NCBI RefSeq assembly: GCF_003574465.1
Contig: NZ_QOWC01000045.1
Location: 1-45,216, forward strand
Source: Methylobacterium crusticola
GTDB lineage: Bacteria > Pseudomonadota > Alphaproteobacteria > Rhizobiales > Beijerinckiaceae
Reading direction: 5' to 3'
Length of the DNA: 45,216 bases
The translations under genes were made by a program, and so were the position numbers. This document shows positions 24,605-30,934 of the stretch, in pieces (position 1 is the first letter of the stretch; each line of letters opens with the position of its first letter). Under the pieces are notes generated by a model that saw nothing but the letters and a program-made list of their open reading frames with translations, was not told the origin of the DNA and did not search any database.

Positions 24605-24874
24605 GTGACCGCCACCGTGATCCCGTTCCCCTCCGGCCCCGGCCCGGTCGCGCCCGCGCGGGCGCAATGCGTGAGTCCCGCGCACGAAGCACGGCCCCCG
24701 GAGGACCGGCGCCCGGCCCTCTGGTGGCGGCGCTGGTCGGCGCGCCGCCGGCTCGCCCGCGAGCTCGACGGGATGTCCGAGGCGGCCCTGGCCGATGTCG
24801 GGCTCACCCGCGCCGAGGCCCGGGCCGAGGTGCGCCGGCCGTTCTGGCGGGGCGGGGCGCACGACGGGGGGTGA
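24605..24874 (+). CDS. DUF1127 domain protein
   Basis: 89 aa from a GTG start chosen because AGGAG (24593-24597) lies 7 nt upstream; the frame extends to 24533 but without such a site. The C-terminal half (WWRRWSARRRLARELDGMSE, then AALADVGLTRAEARAEVRRP) is the Arg-rich DUF1127 motif. Small DUF1127 proteins in alphaproteobacteria have been tied to RNA metabolism and to phosphate and carbon traits; an RNA- or protein-binding helix is the likely active part. The N-terminal half contains repeat copy B in its DNA. Divergent from the LysR gene. Confidence 0.72.
   Translation: MTATVIPFPSGPGPVAPARAQCVSPAHEARPPEDRRPALWWRRWSARRRLARELDGMSEAALADVGLTRAEARAEVRRPFWRGGAHDGG
24660..24693. repeat. Diverged 33/34-bp repeat, copy B
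   Basis: GGGCGCAATGCGTGAGT followed by GCGCACGAAGCACG. It matches copy A (24444-24476) at 28 of 34 columns. It lies inside the DUF1127 coding sequence. In another plus frame both copies would read RE(F/S)RARST, an odd shared peptide-like pattern. Confidence 0.6.
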
Positions 24875-25036
24875 CGCGGGGGGGCTCCCCCAGGGCCCCG
24901 CTCGCGCGAGCCCCGCTCGCCCGGAGGACCGCGCCGCGCCGGCGCCGGAACGCGGCGCGACCCGGTTGACCGGCCGGGCCGCCGCTGCCAGCGTGACGGC
25001 AACGAGGGCCGCGCGCGCCCTCCCGGGAGGACGATC

Positions 25037-26167
25037 GTGACGATGCGAGTTCGCGCAGCCGTGCTGCACCACGCCCCCGTCGCGCGGCCCTACGCGACGA
25101 GCAGGCCCCTGACGATCGAGACCGTCGACCTCGCGCCCCCCGGGCCGGACGAGGTGCTGGTCAAGATCGCGGGCGCGGGCCTGTGCCACTCCGACCTCTC
25201 GGTCATCAACGGCGACCGGCAGCGCCCCGTCCCGGTGGCGCTCGGGCACGAGGCCTCGGCCGTGGTGGAGGAGTGCGGCCCCGGTGTCGCCGATCTCGCC
25301 CGCGGCGACCACGTGGTGATGTCCTTCGTGCCGACCTGCGGCGGCTGCATGCCGTGCCGGGAGGGGAGGGGGGCGCTGTGCGAGCCCGGCAACGCCGCCA
25401 ACGGCCTCGGCACCCTGCTCTCGGGCGCGCGGCGCATCCGCTGCGACGGCGTCGAGGTCCACCACCACAGCGGCGTCTCCGCCTTCGGCGAGTACGCGGT
25501 GGTCTCCCGCCGCTCCATCGTGAGGATCGACCCGGAGATCCCGCTGCTCGAGGCCGCCCTGTTCGGCTGCGCGGTGATGACCGGGGTCGGCGCCGTGGTG
25601 AACACCTGCGGGGTGCGGATGGGCCAGAGCGTCGCGGTGGTGGGCCTCGGCGGCGTCGGCCTCTCGGCCCTGCTCGGGGCGGTCGCGTCCGGGGCGGGCC
25701 GGGTCGTCGCCGTCGACCTCTCGGAGGACAAGCTCCGGATCGCCCGGGAGCTCGGCGCCACCGACACCTACCTCGCCTCCGACCCCGACGCCGTCGCGCA
25801 GATCCGCAGCGCCACGCAGGGCGGCGTCGACCACGCCCTGGAGATGGCCGGCTCCGTGAAGGCCTTCGACACCGCCTACCGGATCACCCGCCGCGGCGGC
25901 ACGACCGCGACCGCCGGGCTCGCCAACCCCAGCCAGGTCCTCACCCTGCCGCCCGTGGGCCTCGTCGGCGAGGAGCGGGTGGTGCGCGGCAGCTACATGG
26001 GGAGCTGTGTCCCGGCCCGGGACATCCCGCGCTACATCGCCCTCTACCGGCAGGGTCGGCTGCCGGTGGACAAGCTGATGACCGGGACCCTGACGCTCGA
26101 CGCCATCAACGAGGGCTTCGACCGCCTGGACCAGGGCCAGGCGATCCGGCAGGTGATCGCCATGTGA
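25037..26167 (+). CDS. Zinc-dependent alcohol dehydrogenase
   Basis: 376 aa medium-chain dehydrogenase. Catalytic zinc ligands Cys50, His71 (with Glu72) and Cys178; structural zinc cysteines 101, 104, 107 and 115 (CGGCMPCREGRGALC); Rossmann motif GLGGVG at 203-208 with Asp at VVAVDLSED, favouring NAD. The extended insertion GNAANGLGTLLSGARRI resembles the class III-like/aryl-alcohol branch. The GTG start at 25037 lies 6 nt after GGGAGG; the ATG two codons later is possible. No operon partner follows. It probably interconverts an alcohol and aldehyde; substrate unknown. Confidence 0.92.
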   Translation: MTMRVRAAVLHHAPVARPYATSRPLTIETVDLAPPGPDEVLVKIAGAGLCHSDLSVINGDRQRPVPVALGHEASAVVEECGPGVADLARGDHVVMSFVPTCGGCMPCREGRGALCEPGNAANGLGTLLSGARRIRCDGVEVHHHSGVSAFGEYAVVSRRSIVRIDPEIPLLEAALFGCAVMTGVGAVVNTCGVRMGQSVAVVGLGGVGLSALLGAVASGAGRVVAVDLSEDKLRIARELGATDTYLASDPDAVAQIRSATQGGVDHALEMAGSVKAFDTAYRITRRGGTTATAGLANPSQVLTLPPVGLVGEERVVRGSYMGSCVPARDIPRYIALYRQGRLPVDKLMTGTLTLDAINEGFDRLDQGQAIRQVIAM

Positions 26168-26189
26168 TCGCCAGGCGATCGCCATGTGA
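26155..26189. repeat. 13-bp duplication at the alcohol dehydrogenase stop
   Basis: GATCGCCATGTGA occurs at 26155-26167, ending in the TGA stop, and again at 26177-26189. Period 22 bp. Probably a small replication-slippage duplication of the gene's last codons. Confidence 0.6.
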
Positions 26190-26598
26190 GGACGGTCCCG
26201 CGGGGCCCGTCGCGACGAGCCCCGCCGGGTGATCCCGGGAGCGGCGCGCGCCCTGCGGGGCGGGGGCTCGCCACGGGTAGCGGATGCCGGCCCGGCCGCC
26301 GCCCACCGGGTCGCCGCCGATGCGGTGATCCGCCCGCACGAGGCCCGGCAGCCCCGTCTCGATGGTGACCGCCGTGCCGGCGTCGCTCACGTTGACGGCG
26401 CCTTAGCCGAGTTGCGCGATCGCCCGGGCCGGTCGCGGCCCGCCGGAGGGGTCCGCCGCACGCGGCCGCCCGCCGTCACATCCCTGCACTTGCCGGCCAC
26501 GGCGCAGTTGTGCATCGATTCGGCCTCGATCTCGAGGCGCGGGCGACCTTTCTTGGCGTCGCCGGCCCGCTCCGCACGCCGCGCTCAAGGACCACACC
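26168..26598. other. Gene-free stretch, possible gene remnant
   Basis: 431 bp without a gene I can support. A minus-strand open frame (26390-26106) starts MSDAGTAVTIETGLPGLV, which has a protein-like feel, but then degrades into Arg/Pro/Gly shadow sequence and crosses the 13-bp duplication. It may be a fragment of a lost gene. AAGGA at 26587-26591 is the ribosome-binding site of the TerB-like gene. Confidence 0.4.
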
Positions 26599-27036
26599 AT
26601 GGGGATTTTTCAGGATGCGTTCACCCGGTTCGGCCGGGTCGTCATGTCGTACGCCGGCGACACCGTGTTCCTGCACGCGGCCTGCTCGGCGGCCGCCAAC
26701 GTGATCCTGGCCGACCGGGAGATCGACGAGGAGGAGATCGAGACGGCCCTGAGCGACCTCGGCAACAACCCGATCCTGCAGAAATCCTACAGCGTCCTGA
26801 AGCTGGAGCAGGAGCTGCACGAGGCCATCGCGCGGGCCAAGAGCCGGGCCGGGCGGCTCGAGAACCTGCGCCTCGTGCAGGCCATCGCGCCCCGGGCGCT
26901 GGAGCAGCGCCAGGACGTCTTCCTGATCGCCGCCGACGTGGCCGACCAGGGCGGCATCAGCGAGCTGGAGCACAAGGTGCTCGACGAGGTCGCCGAGGCG
27001 CTCGGCGTCGAGAAGACGGTGCTGCTGGGGGTCTGA
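26599..27036 (+). CDS. TerB-like domain protein
   Basis: 145 aa, all-helical. The stretch HAACSAAANVILADREIDEE with the acidic EIDEEEIETAL is the first of the two acidic, calcium-binding-like motifs of the TerB (tellurite-resistance) domain; VFLIAADVADQGGISELEHK is the second. TerB domains are thought to bind metal at the membrane in Ter/stress systems, but single-domain proteins also occur outside ter operons, and no other ter gene is near. AAGGA lies 7 nt before the ATG. Role unknown beyond the fold. Confidence 0.78.
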   Translation: MGIFQDAFTRFGRVVMSYAGDTVFLHAACSAAANVILADREIDEEEIETALSDLGNNPILQKSYSVLKLEQELHEAIARAKSRAGRLENLRLVQAIAPRALEQRQDVFLIAADVADQGGISELEHKVLDEVAEALGVEKTVLLGV

Positions 27037-27043
27037 GACCCCC
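27027..27043 (+). terminator. 7-bp hairpin with terB-like stop codon as loop
   Basis: GGGGGTC (27027-27033), loop TGA (the stop codon), GACCCCC (27037-27043). Perfect stem, three-base loop; no U-run. Confidence 0.4.
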
Positions 27044-27081
27044 GCGGGAACGCCCGGCTCCCGGCGGGCCGCGTCGCCGAA

Positions 27082-27101
27082 GGGGGCGGGGTCACGCCCC
27101 C
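27082..27101 (-). terminator. 7-bp hairpin holding the accessory-protein stop codon
   Basis: GGGGGCG (27082-27088) and CGCCCCC (27095-27101) flank a 6-nt loop that contains the minus-strand TGA at 27094-27092. It closes the sox-nth unit. No U-run. Confidence 0.4.
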
Positions 27102-27403
27102 GGGTCGTTCGCCAGCGTGATCGGCTGGCCGTGCGGGGTCGCGGCGGCGGCCCGGGCGAAGGCGGCGCGGCGCTCCGCCAGGGCCGCCGCGCTGGTGAGC
27201 CCGCGGGCGGCGAGCAGCCCCTCGATCGCCTCGAGCCAGAGGGCGTAATCCGCCGGGCGCTCGCCCCCCCGGCTCGCCGCCCCGAGGGCCTCGGCCCACT
27301 CGCCCCAGGTGAACAGGCCGGCATCGTGCAGCGACACCACCAGGGCGAAGGTCTGCGCCTCCCAGGGAGCCGCGAAGACCGGGGGCTCGGGCGGCCGGCT
27401 CAC
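27092..27403 (-). CDS. Nitrile hydratase accessory (activator-type) protein
   Basis: 103 aa. FAAPWEAQTFALVVSLHDAG and LFTWGEWAEALGAA, then DYALWLEAIEGLLAARGL, match the short nitrile hydratase accessory family, itself related to the N-terminal part of the beta subunit. In cobalt nitrile hydratases such proteins escort the alpha subunit and deliver cobalt by subunit exchange. The start is a GTG that overlaps the beta-subunit TGA by 4 nt (GTGA), the normal alpha-beta-activator gene order. Its product is needed to mature the enzyme encoded upstream. Confidence 0.88.
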   Translation of the reverse strand: MSRPPEPPVFAAPWEAQTFALVVSLHDAGLFTWGEWAEALGAASRGGERPADYALWLEAIEGLLAARGLTSAAALAERRAAFARAAAATPHGQPITLANDPGA

Positions 27404-28092
27404 GCGGCGGGCTCCGCCCGCGGGGGCTCCGCCCGCGGGGGCTCCAGGTAGCTCTCGAAAGCGTTGACGGAGACCGCGAGGTTGGGGTCGGCCTCCTCGC
27501 CCCAGAGCGCGATGCCGGAGAAGCGCACGGTGTAGAGCCATTGCGGGGCCTCGCCGGCGAAGTGCGCGTTCGAATCCGGGAACACGAAGCCGCCGTGCAC
27601 CCGCTCGACCACGCCGGTGCGGCCGCGGACGTAGCGCGGCAGCCGGGTGTGGCCGCGCGGGTTGATCAGCCGGGCCGTGACCTCGTCGCCGACCGCGAAG
27701 CGGGCCGGCTGGGCCACCGCGCGGTCGCTCGGGAAGCCGCGGGCGAACAGGGGGGCGACCTCCTCGGCCTTGAGCACCCGGGCGACCGCCGCCGGAGGCG
27801 CGAGCGCGGCGCCGGCCGCGAGCTCGCCGGCCTCCACGAGGCCGTGCCGCTGCACCTGCCGCTCCAGGGCCTTGAACCAGATCGCGTAGTAGCTCGACGT
27901 CAGGTACTCGCCGGGTGGGAGCGATTCGCGGGCGGCGCGGCTGGCGTCGAGGTTCCAGGTGCCGGTGAGGCCGAGCGCCATGGCCATGGCGAAGACCCGG
28001 CGCTCCCAGTCCGCGTGGAACCAGGGCTCGTCGGCCTCGTGCCCGACCGGCCCGAAGCCCTGCATGCCGCCGAGATCCTGTCCGCCGTTCAT
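27400..28092 (-). CDS. nthB: Nitrile hydratase beta subunit
   Basis: 230 aa. N-terminal [20 protein letters not shown] is diagnostic for the beta subunit. The N-terminal helical half ([13 protein letters not shown]) is followed by [20 protein letters not shown] and [20 protein letters not shown], the SH3-like C-terminal barrel containing the arginines that hold the oxidised cysteines of the alpha subunit. It ends in a small repeat, [14 protein letters not shown], from a 15-bp tandem duplication (27410-27445). The start overlaps the alpha-subunit stop by 4 nt (ATGA). The beta chain is a single fused subunit, unlike thiocyanate hydrolase where it is split in two. Confidence 0.93.
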   Translation of the reverse strand: MNGGQDLGGMQGFGPVGHEADEPWFHADWERRVFAMAMALGLTGTWNLDASRAARESLPPGEYLTSSYYAIWFKALERQVQRHGLVEAGELAAGAALAPPAAVARVLKAEEVAPLFARGFPSDRAVAQPARFAVGDEVTARLINPRGHTRLPRYVRGRTGVVERVHGGFVFPDSNAHFAGEAPQWLYTVRFSGIALWGEEADPNLAVSVNAFESYLEPPRAEPPRAEPAA

Positions 28093-28739
28093 GAGCGCAC
28101 CACCTGGTCGGGGGCGAGGGGCAGGCCGGTGCCGATCATCGCGTCCCGGGTCACGAGGTCGGCCAGGGAGGCCTCGTCCAGCCCCTCGGTGCCGGGCGGG
28201 CGCATGGGCAGCACCATGTAGCGCAGCTCCGCGGTCGAGTCCCAGACCCGGATGCGTGTCGTCTCCGGCAGGACGGTGCCGAACTCGGCCAGCACGCCCC
28301 GCGGTTCGATCACGGCGCGGGAGCGGTAGGGCGGCGACTTGTACCAGACCGGCGGCAGGCCGAGCACCGGCCAGGGGTAGCAGGAGCACAAAGTGCACAC
28401 GACGAGATTGTGCTCCTCGGGCGTGTTCTCCACCACCACCATGTGCTCGCCGCCGCGGCCGCCGACGTCGAGCTCCCGCATCGCCGCGCTGCCGTCGGCC
28501 AGGAGCCGGGACCGGAAGCCGGGATCGACCCAGGCCCGGGCCACCACCCGGGCGCCGTTGTGCGGCCCGACCTTGGTCTCGTAGGTCTCGATCAGGGTGT
28601 CGAGGGCGGCGGGGTCGACGTAGCCCTTCTCGACGAGGACCGATTCGAGCGCCCGCACCCGCAGCTCCATCGGCGACAGCTCGCTGCCGTGGCGATGGTC
28701 GTGGTCGTGATCGTGGTCGTGGTGGTGATCCTGCGCCAT
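28089..28739 (-). CDS. nthA: Nitrile hydratase alpha subunit, cobalt type, His-rich N-terminus
   Basis: 216 aa catalytic subunit. The metal site is VCTLCSC at 114-120 (Cys115, Cys118, Ser119, Cys120); Thr116 is the residue typical of the cobalt class (Ser in the iron class). Cys118 and Cys120 are the ones normally oxidised to sulfinic and sulfenic acid. [20 protein letters not shown] and the C-terminal RYMVLPMRP are also standard. Hydrates nitriles to amides. Unusual: residues 5-18 read [14 protein letters not shown], a metal-binding-like tail. The inner ATG (28739) is chosen since AGGGAGG is 6-7 nt upstream; the upstream frame is Arg/Pro-rich. It starts 52 bp after soxA with no terminator between them. 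Confidence 0.94.
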   Translation of the reverse strand: MAQDHHHDHDHDHDHRHGSELSPMELRVRALESVLVEKGYVDPAALDTLIETYETKVGPHNGARVVARAWVDPGFRSRLLADGSAAMRELDVGGRGGEHMVVVENTPEEHNLVVCTLCSCYPWPVLGLPPVWYKSPPYRSRAVIEPRGVLAEFGTVLPETTRIRVWDSTAELRYMVLPMRPPGTEGLDEASLADLVTRDAMIGTGLPLAPDQVVRS

Positions 28740-28791
28740 GCCGCGCCTCCCTGTGCCCCGAGGATTAGCGCGCGGGCGCGTCGGCGTCACC

Positions 28792-29670
28792 TCACGGGCG
28801 CACCGCCGGCGTCTCGACCGGCAGGGGCGCGGCCCGCTGCATCAGGTAGAGGGTCAGCGCGACGGTCTCGGGGCCCCCCTCGGGCAGGGGCTCGGCGCGC
28901 ATGCCCGCCAGGCAGTTGCGCAGGCGGCGCTCGAGCGAGCCGAGCCCCTGCCACTCGAGCCGGTAGAGCGGGTAGCCGTTCGGGTGGCCCTGCGGGATCG
29001 GGCTGGCGCCGAGGTGGCGGCCCCAATGGGCGTCGTGGCAGGCCGCGCAGGAGAAGCCGAGCTGGCCCCGCGGCGTCGCGAACAGGGCGCGGCCCTCGGC
29101 CCGGGCGGCGTCGAGGCGCGGGTCGGCGGGCGGGGCGAGGGGCAGCCCGCGCGACTGGTTGCCGAGGAAGGCCGTGAGCGCCAGGAGGTCGTGCCCCTCG
29201 CGGGCGAGCGGCGCGGCGCCCTGGTGGCGGGTGCGGCAGAGGTTGACCCGGTCCTCGAGGTCGACCGGGCGTCCCGCCGCCGCGTCGAAGGCCGGGTAGC
29301 GCGCCGCGACGCCGCGCATCGTCCCGTCCCGGTGGCAGCCGGCGCAGGCCGGCCGGCCCGCCGGCGCCGCCGCCCAGAGTTCCGCCCCGTCCTGGACCCA
29401 GAGCATCCCCGGATTGGCGGCGTCGTCCAGCTGCATGCTCCGCGTCCCGGGCGCCAGGGCGTCGAGGCCCGAGCGCCGCTCCCCGGGCGGGATCTCCTGC
29501 GCCGGGGTCTCCCGCGCCGGAGCCTCCTGCGCCGGGGTCTCCCGCGCCGGGACCGGCGCGGCGAGGAGCCCGGCCGCGAGGGCGAGCCCGAGGACCCGCC
29601 CGGCCGGCGGGCGTGTCGCGCGGGCGGCCGCCCCCCGGCCGGGCGGGCGGCCCGTGCCGGAGGCCCTCAC
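28792..29670 (-). CDS. soxA: Sulfur-oxidation diheme cytochrome SoxA
   Basis: 292 aa periplasmic cytochrome c. An N-terminal Arg-rich stretch precedes a hydrophobic export segment (about 25-41, [14 protein letters not shown]). Heme motifs CAGCH (109-113) and CAACH (208-212); the active-site cysteine ligand is Cys253 in [31 protein letters not shown] is the conserved SoxA segment. With SoxX it joins thiosulfate oxidatively to the SoxY cysteine. The GTG start overlaps the soxZ TGA by 4 nt. A 10-residue tandem duplication ([10 protein letters not shown] type) lies in the linker after the signal. Next gene downstream is the nitrile hydratase alpha subunit rather than soxB. Confidence 0.92.
   Translation of the reverse strand: MRASGTGRPPGRGAAARATRPPAGRVLGLALAAGLLAAPVPARETPAQEAPARETPAQEIPPGERRSGLDALAPGTRSMQLDDAANPGMLWVQDGAELWAAAPAGRPACAGCHRDGTMRGVAARYPAFDAAAGRPVDLEDRVNLCRTRHQGAAPLAREGHDLLALTAFLGNQSRGLPLAPPADPRLDAARAEGRALFATPRGQLGFSCAACHDAHWGRHLGASPIPQGHPNGYPLYRLEWQGLGSLERRLRNCLAGMRAEPLPEGGPETVALTLYLMQRAAPLPVETPAVRP
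29494..29550. repeat. 30-bp tandem duplication in soxA
   Basis: A 27-bp block starting CTCCTGCGCCGGGGTCTCCC is exactly repeated at 29494-29520 and 29524-29550 (period 30). It encodes the repeated Glu/Pro/Ala linker of SoxA, keeping the frame. Confidence 0.85.
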
Positions 29671-29987
29671 GTCACCTCGATGGCGACGTCCTGCGTCTGC
29701 GAGAAGCCGTTGTCGCCCGTCCAGGTGAAGCTCAGGGTGCCGCTGCGGGTCGCCACCGTGGTGAAGGTCAGGTAGGGGTTGGCGGCGGTGGCCGGGAAGA
29801 ACTCGGCCCGGAAGACCTCCTCGCCGTCGTAGCGGCAGACGAACTCCGTGACGATGTCCCGGGGCAGGAGGCGCCCGGCCGGGCCGGGGCGGTAGCCGGT
29901 CTCCATCGGGTGGGAGAGCAGCGTCTTGATCTCGATCACCGCACCGGCCCTGGCGGTCCTGGGCAGGTTGATCAGCGCGCGCGCCAT
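29667..29987 (-). CDS. soxZ: Thiosulfate-oxidation carrier subunit SoxZ
   Basis: 106 aa, the usual length, single immunoglobulin-like beta-sandwich. INLPRTARAGAVIEIKTLLS, HPMETGYRPGPAGRLLPRDI, FVCRYDGEEVFRAEFFPATA and the C-terminal TWTGDNGFSQTQDVAIEV all match SoxZ. It has no signal peptide and is normally exported as a complex with SoxY. Six bp separate it from the soxY stop; its stop overlaps soxA. It contributes the half of the carrier that shields the SoxY cysteine arm. Confidence 0.93.
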   Translation of the reverse strand: MARALINLPRTARAGAVIEIKTLLSHPMETGYRPGPAGRLLPRDIVTEFVCRYDGEEVFRAEFFPATAANPYLTFTTVATRSGTLSFTWTGDNGFSQTQDVAIEVT

Positions 29988-29993
29988 GGCGGG

Positions 29994-30452
29994 TCAGCCC
30001 TCCACGCAGGCCGCGAGGGTCACGATCGCGTCGGCGGTCGCGGACCAGTAGCTGCCGTCGCTCATCTCCGCGACGGCCGTGACGGTCTGCGAATCCGACA
30101 GCCGGATGCGGGTCGCCACCGCGGCGCGCCCGGCCCGGGGGCCGAGATGGAGCGTGACCACGTTCGGCTGCGGGTTCTTGTCGTTGAACACCGCGATGCG
30201 GCGCACGTGGTCCGCCTCCGTCATCGGGCTCTCGACCGTGATGGCGAGCGGCACCGAGTTGCCGTTCTCGACGAGCGGCGGCATGTCGAGGGCGACGCGG
30301 CCGGGCCGGACCGCCGCCTCGCCGGCGAAGCGCCGGATCGCGGCGGCGGTCGCCTCCCGGGGCGCGCGGGCCGCGGCCGGGCGCACCAGCAGGACGCCGA
30401 GGAGGCCGGCCCCGCCGGACAGGACCGCGCGGCGGTCGGGAGGTGGCGTCAT
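29994..30452 (-). CDS. soxY: Thiosulfate-oxidation carrier SoxY, atypical C-terminus
   Basis: 152 aa. Export signal of the twin-arginine type (DRRAVLSGGAGLLGVLLVRP). The carrier domain is recognisable: MPPLVENGNSVPLAITVESP, HVRRIAVFNDKNPQPNVVTL, GPRAGRAAVATRIRLSDSQ, TVTAVAEMSDGSYWSATADA. In classic SoxY the sulfur-carrying cysteine is in a C-terminal GGCGG arm. Here the end is VTLAACVEG followed by TGA: Cys149 is kept but the flexible glycines are replaced by AA and VEG. The reading of the end was checked codon by codon. It overlaps the soxX stop by 4 nt. It should still carry sulfur on Cys149 if the arm can reach the partner enzymes. Confidence 0.9.
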   Translation of the reverse strand: MTPPPDRRAVLSGGAGLLGVLLVRPAAARAPREATAAAIRRFAGEAAVRPGRVALDMPPLVENGNSVPLAITVESPMTEADHVRRIAVFNDKNPQPNVVTLHLGPRAGRAAVATRIRLSDSQTVTAVAEMSDGSYWSATADAIVTLAACVEG

Positions 30453-30931
30453 GGCGTGTCTCTCCTGGCGCCGGGCGATCCCTCGCCGGGCGGATCGCCG
30501 CCGGCCGGACCGCCCCGGAGGGTGGCGAGGTAGGCGACCACGTCCTCGATCTCGCCGGCATCGAGGATCGGCCGGCCGCGCCAGGCGCTCGCGACCCCGT
30601 CCGACCCGTCGACCCGGTAATACGATGGCATCAGGGTGTCGGGATTCAAGACGCGCCCGTCGACGAGCCGCAGCCGGAGCTGCCCGGCCGTGAGCCGCGC
30701 CCCGGCCGCGGCGAGGTTCGGCCCGAGATCGCCCTCCGGCCGGCCGCCGAGGCCGGCGTGGCACAGGTTGCAGAGCCCCTTGCGGGCGTCGCGCGCGATG
30801 GCGGCGCCGCGGCGCGGGTCGCCGGCGGCCCCGGCGAGGGGCTCCGGGATCGCGTCGCCCGCCACCGTGTAGGGGGCGAGCGCCGGCTGGGTCAGGGCGA
30901 GGAGGACGGCGAGGCACCGGCGCGCCCGCAC
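30449..30931 (-). CDS. soxX: Sulfur-oxidation cytochrome SoxX
   Basis: 160 aa monoheme cytochrome c. Signal-like N-terminus (MRARRCLAVLLALTQPALAP). Heme motif CNLCH at 54-58 with distal Met101 in TLMPSYYRV; AWRGRPILDAGEIEDVVAYL is the C-terminal helix region typical of SoxX. A Gly/Pro-rich tail of about 20 residues ends the protein. It forms the SoxAX complex with SoxA. The GTG start lies 3 bp after the zapE stop, so it is translated from the same mRNA; a start further inside is possible but would remove the signal peptide. Confidence 0.88.
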   Translation of the reverse strand: MRARRCLAVLLALTQPALAPYTVAGDAIPEPLAGAAGDPRRGAAIARDARKGLCNLCHAGLGGRPEGDLGPNLAAAGARLTAGQLRLRLVDGRVLNPDTLMPSYYRVDGSDGVASAWRGRPILDAGEIEDVVAYLATLRGGPAGGDPPGEGSPGARRDTP

Positions 30932-30934
30932 GGC

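Noticed and set aside
26599..27036. Tellurite-resistance operon
   Set aside because: A single TerB-like gene without TerA, C, D, E or Z neighbours does not make a ter system.
27400..28739. Thiocyanate hydrolase instead of nitrile hydratase
   Set aside because: Thiocyanate hydrolase has its beta part split into two small subunits; here a single 230-residue beta chain with the standard MNGGQD start and an adjacent accessory gene points to nitrile hydratase. Activity on thiocyanate is still possible.
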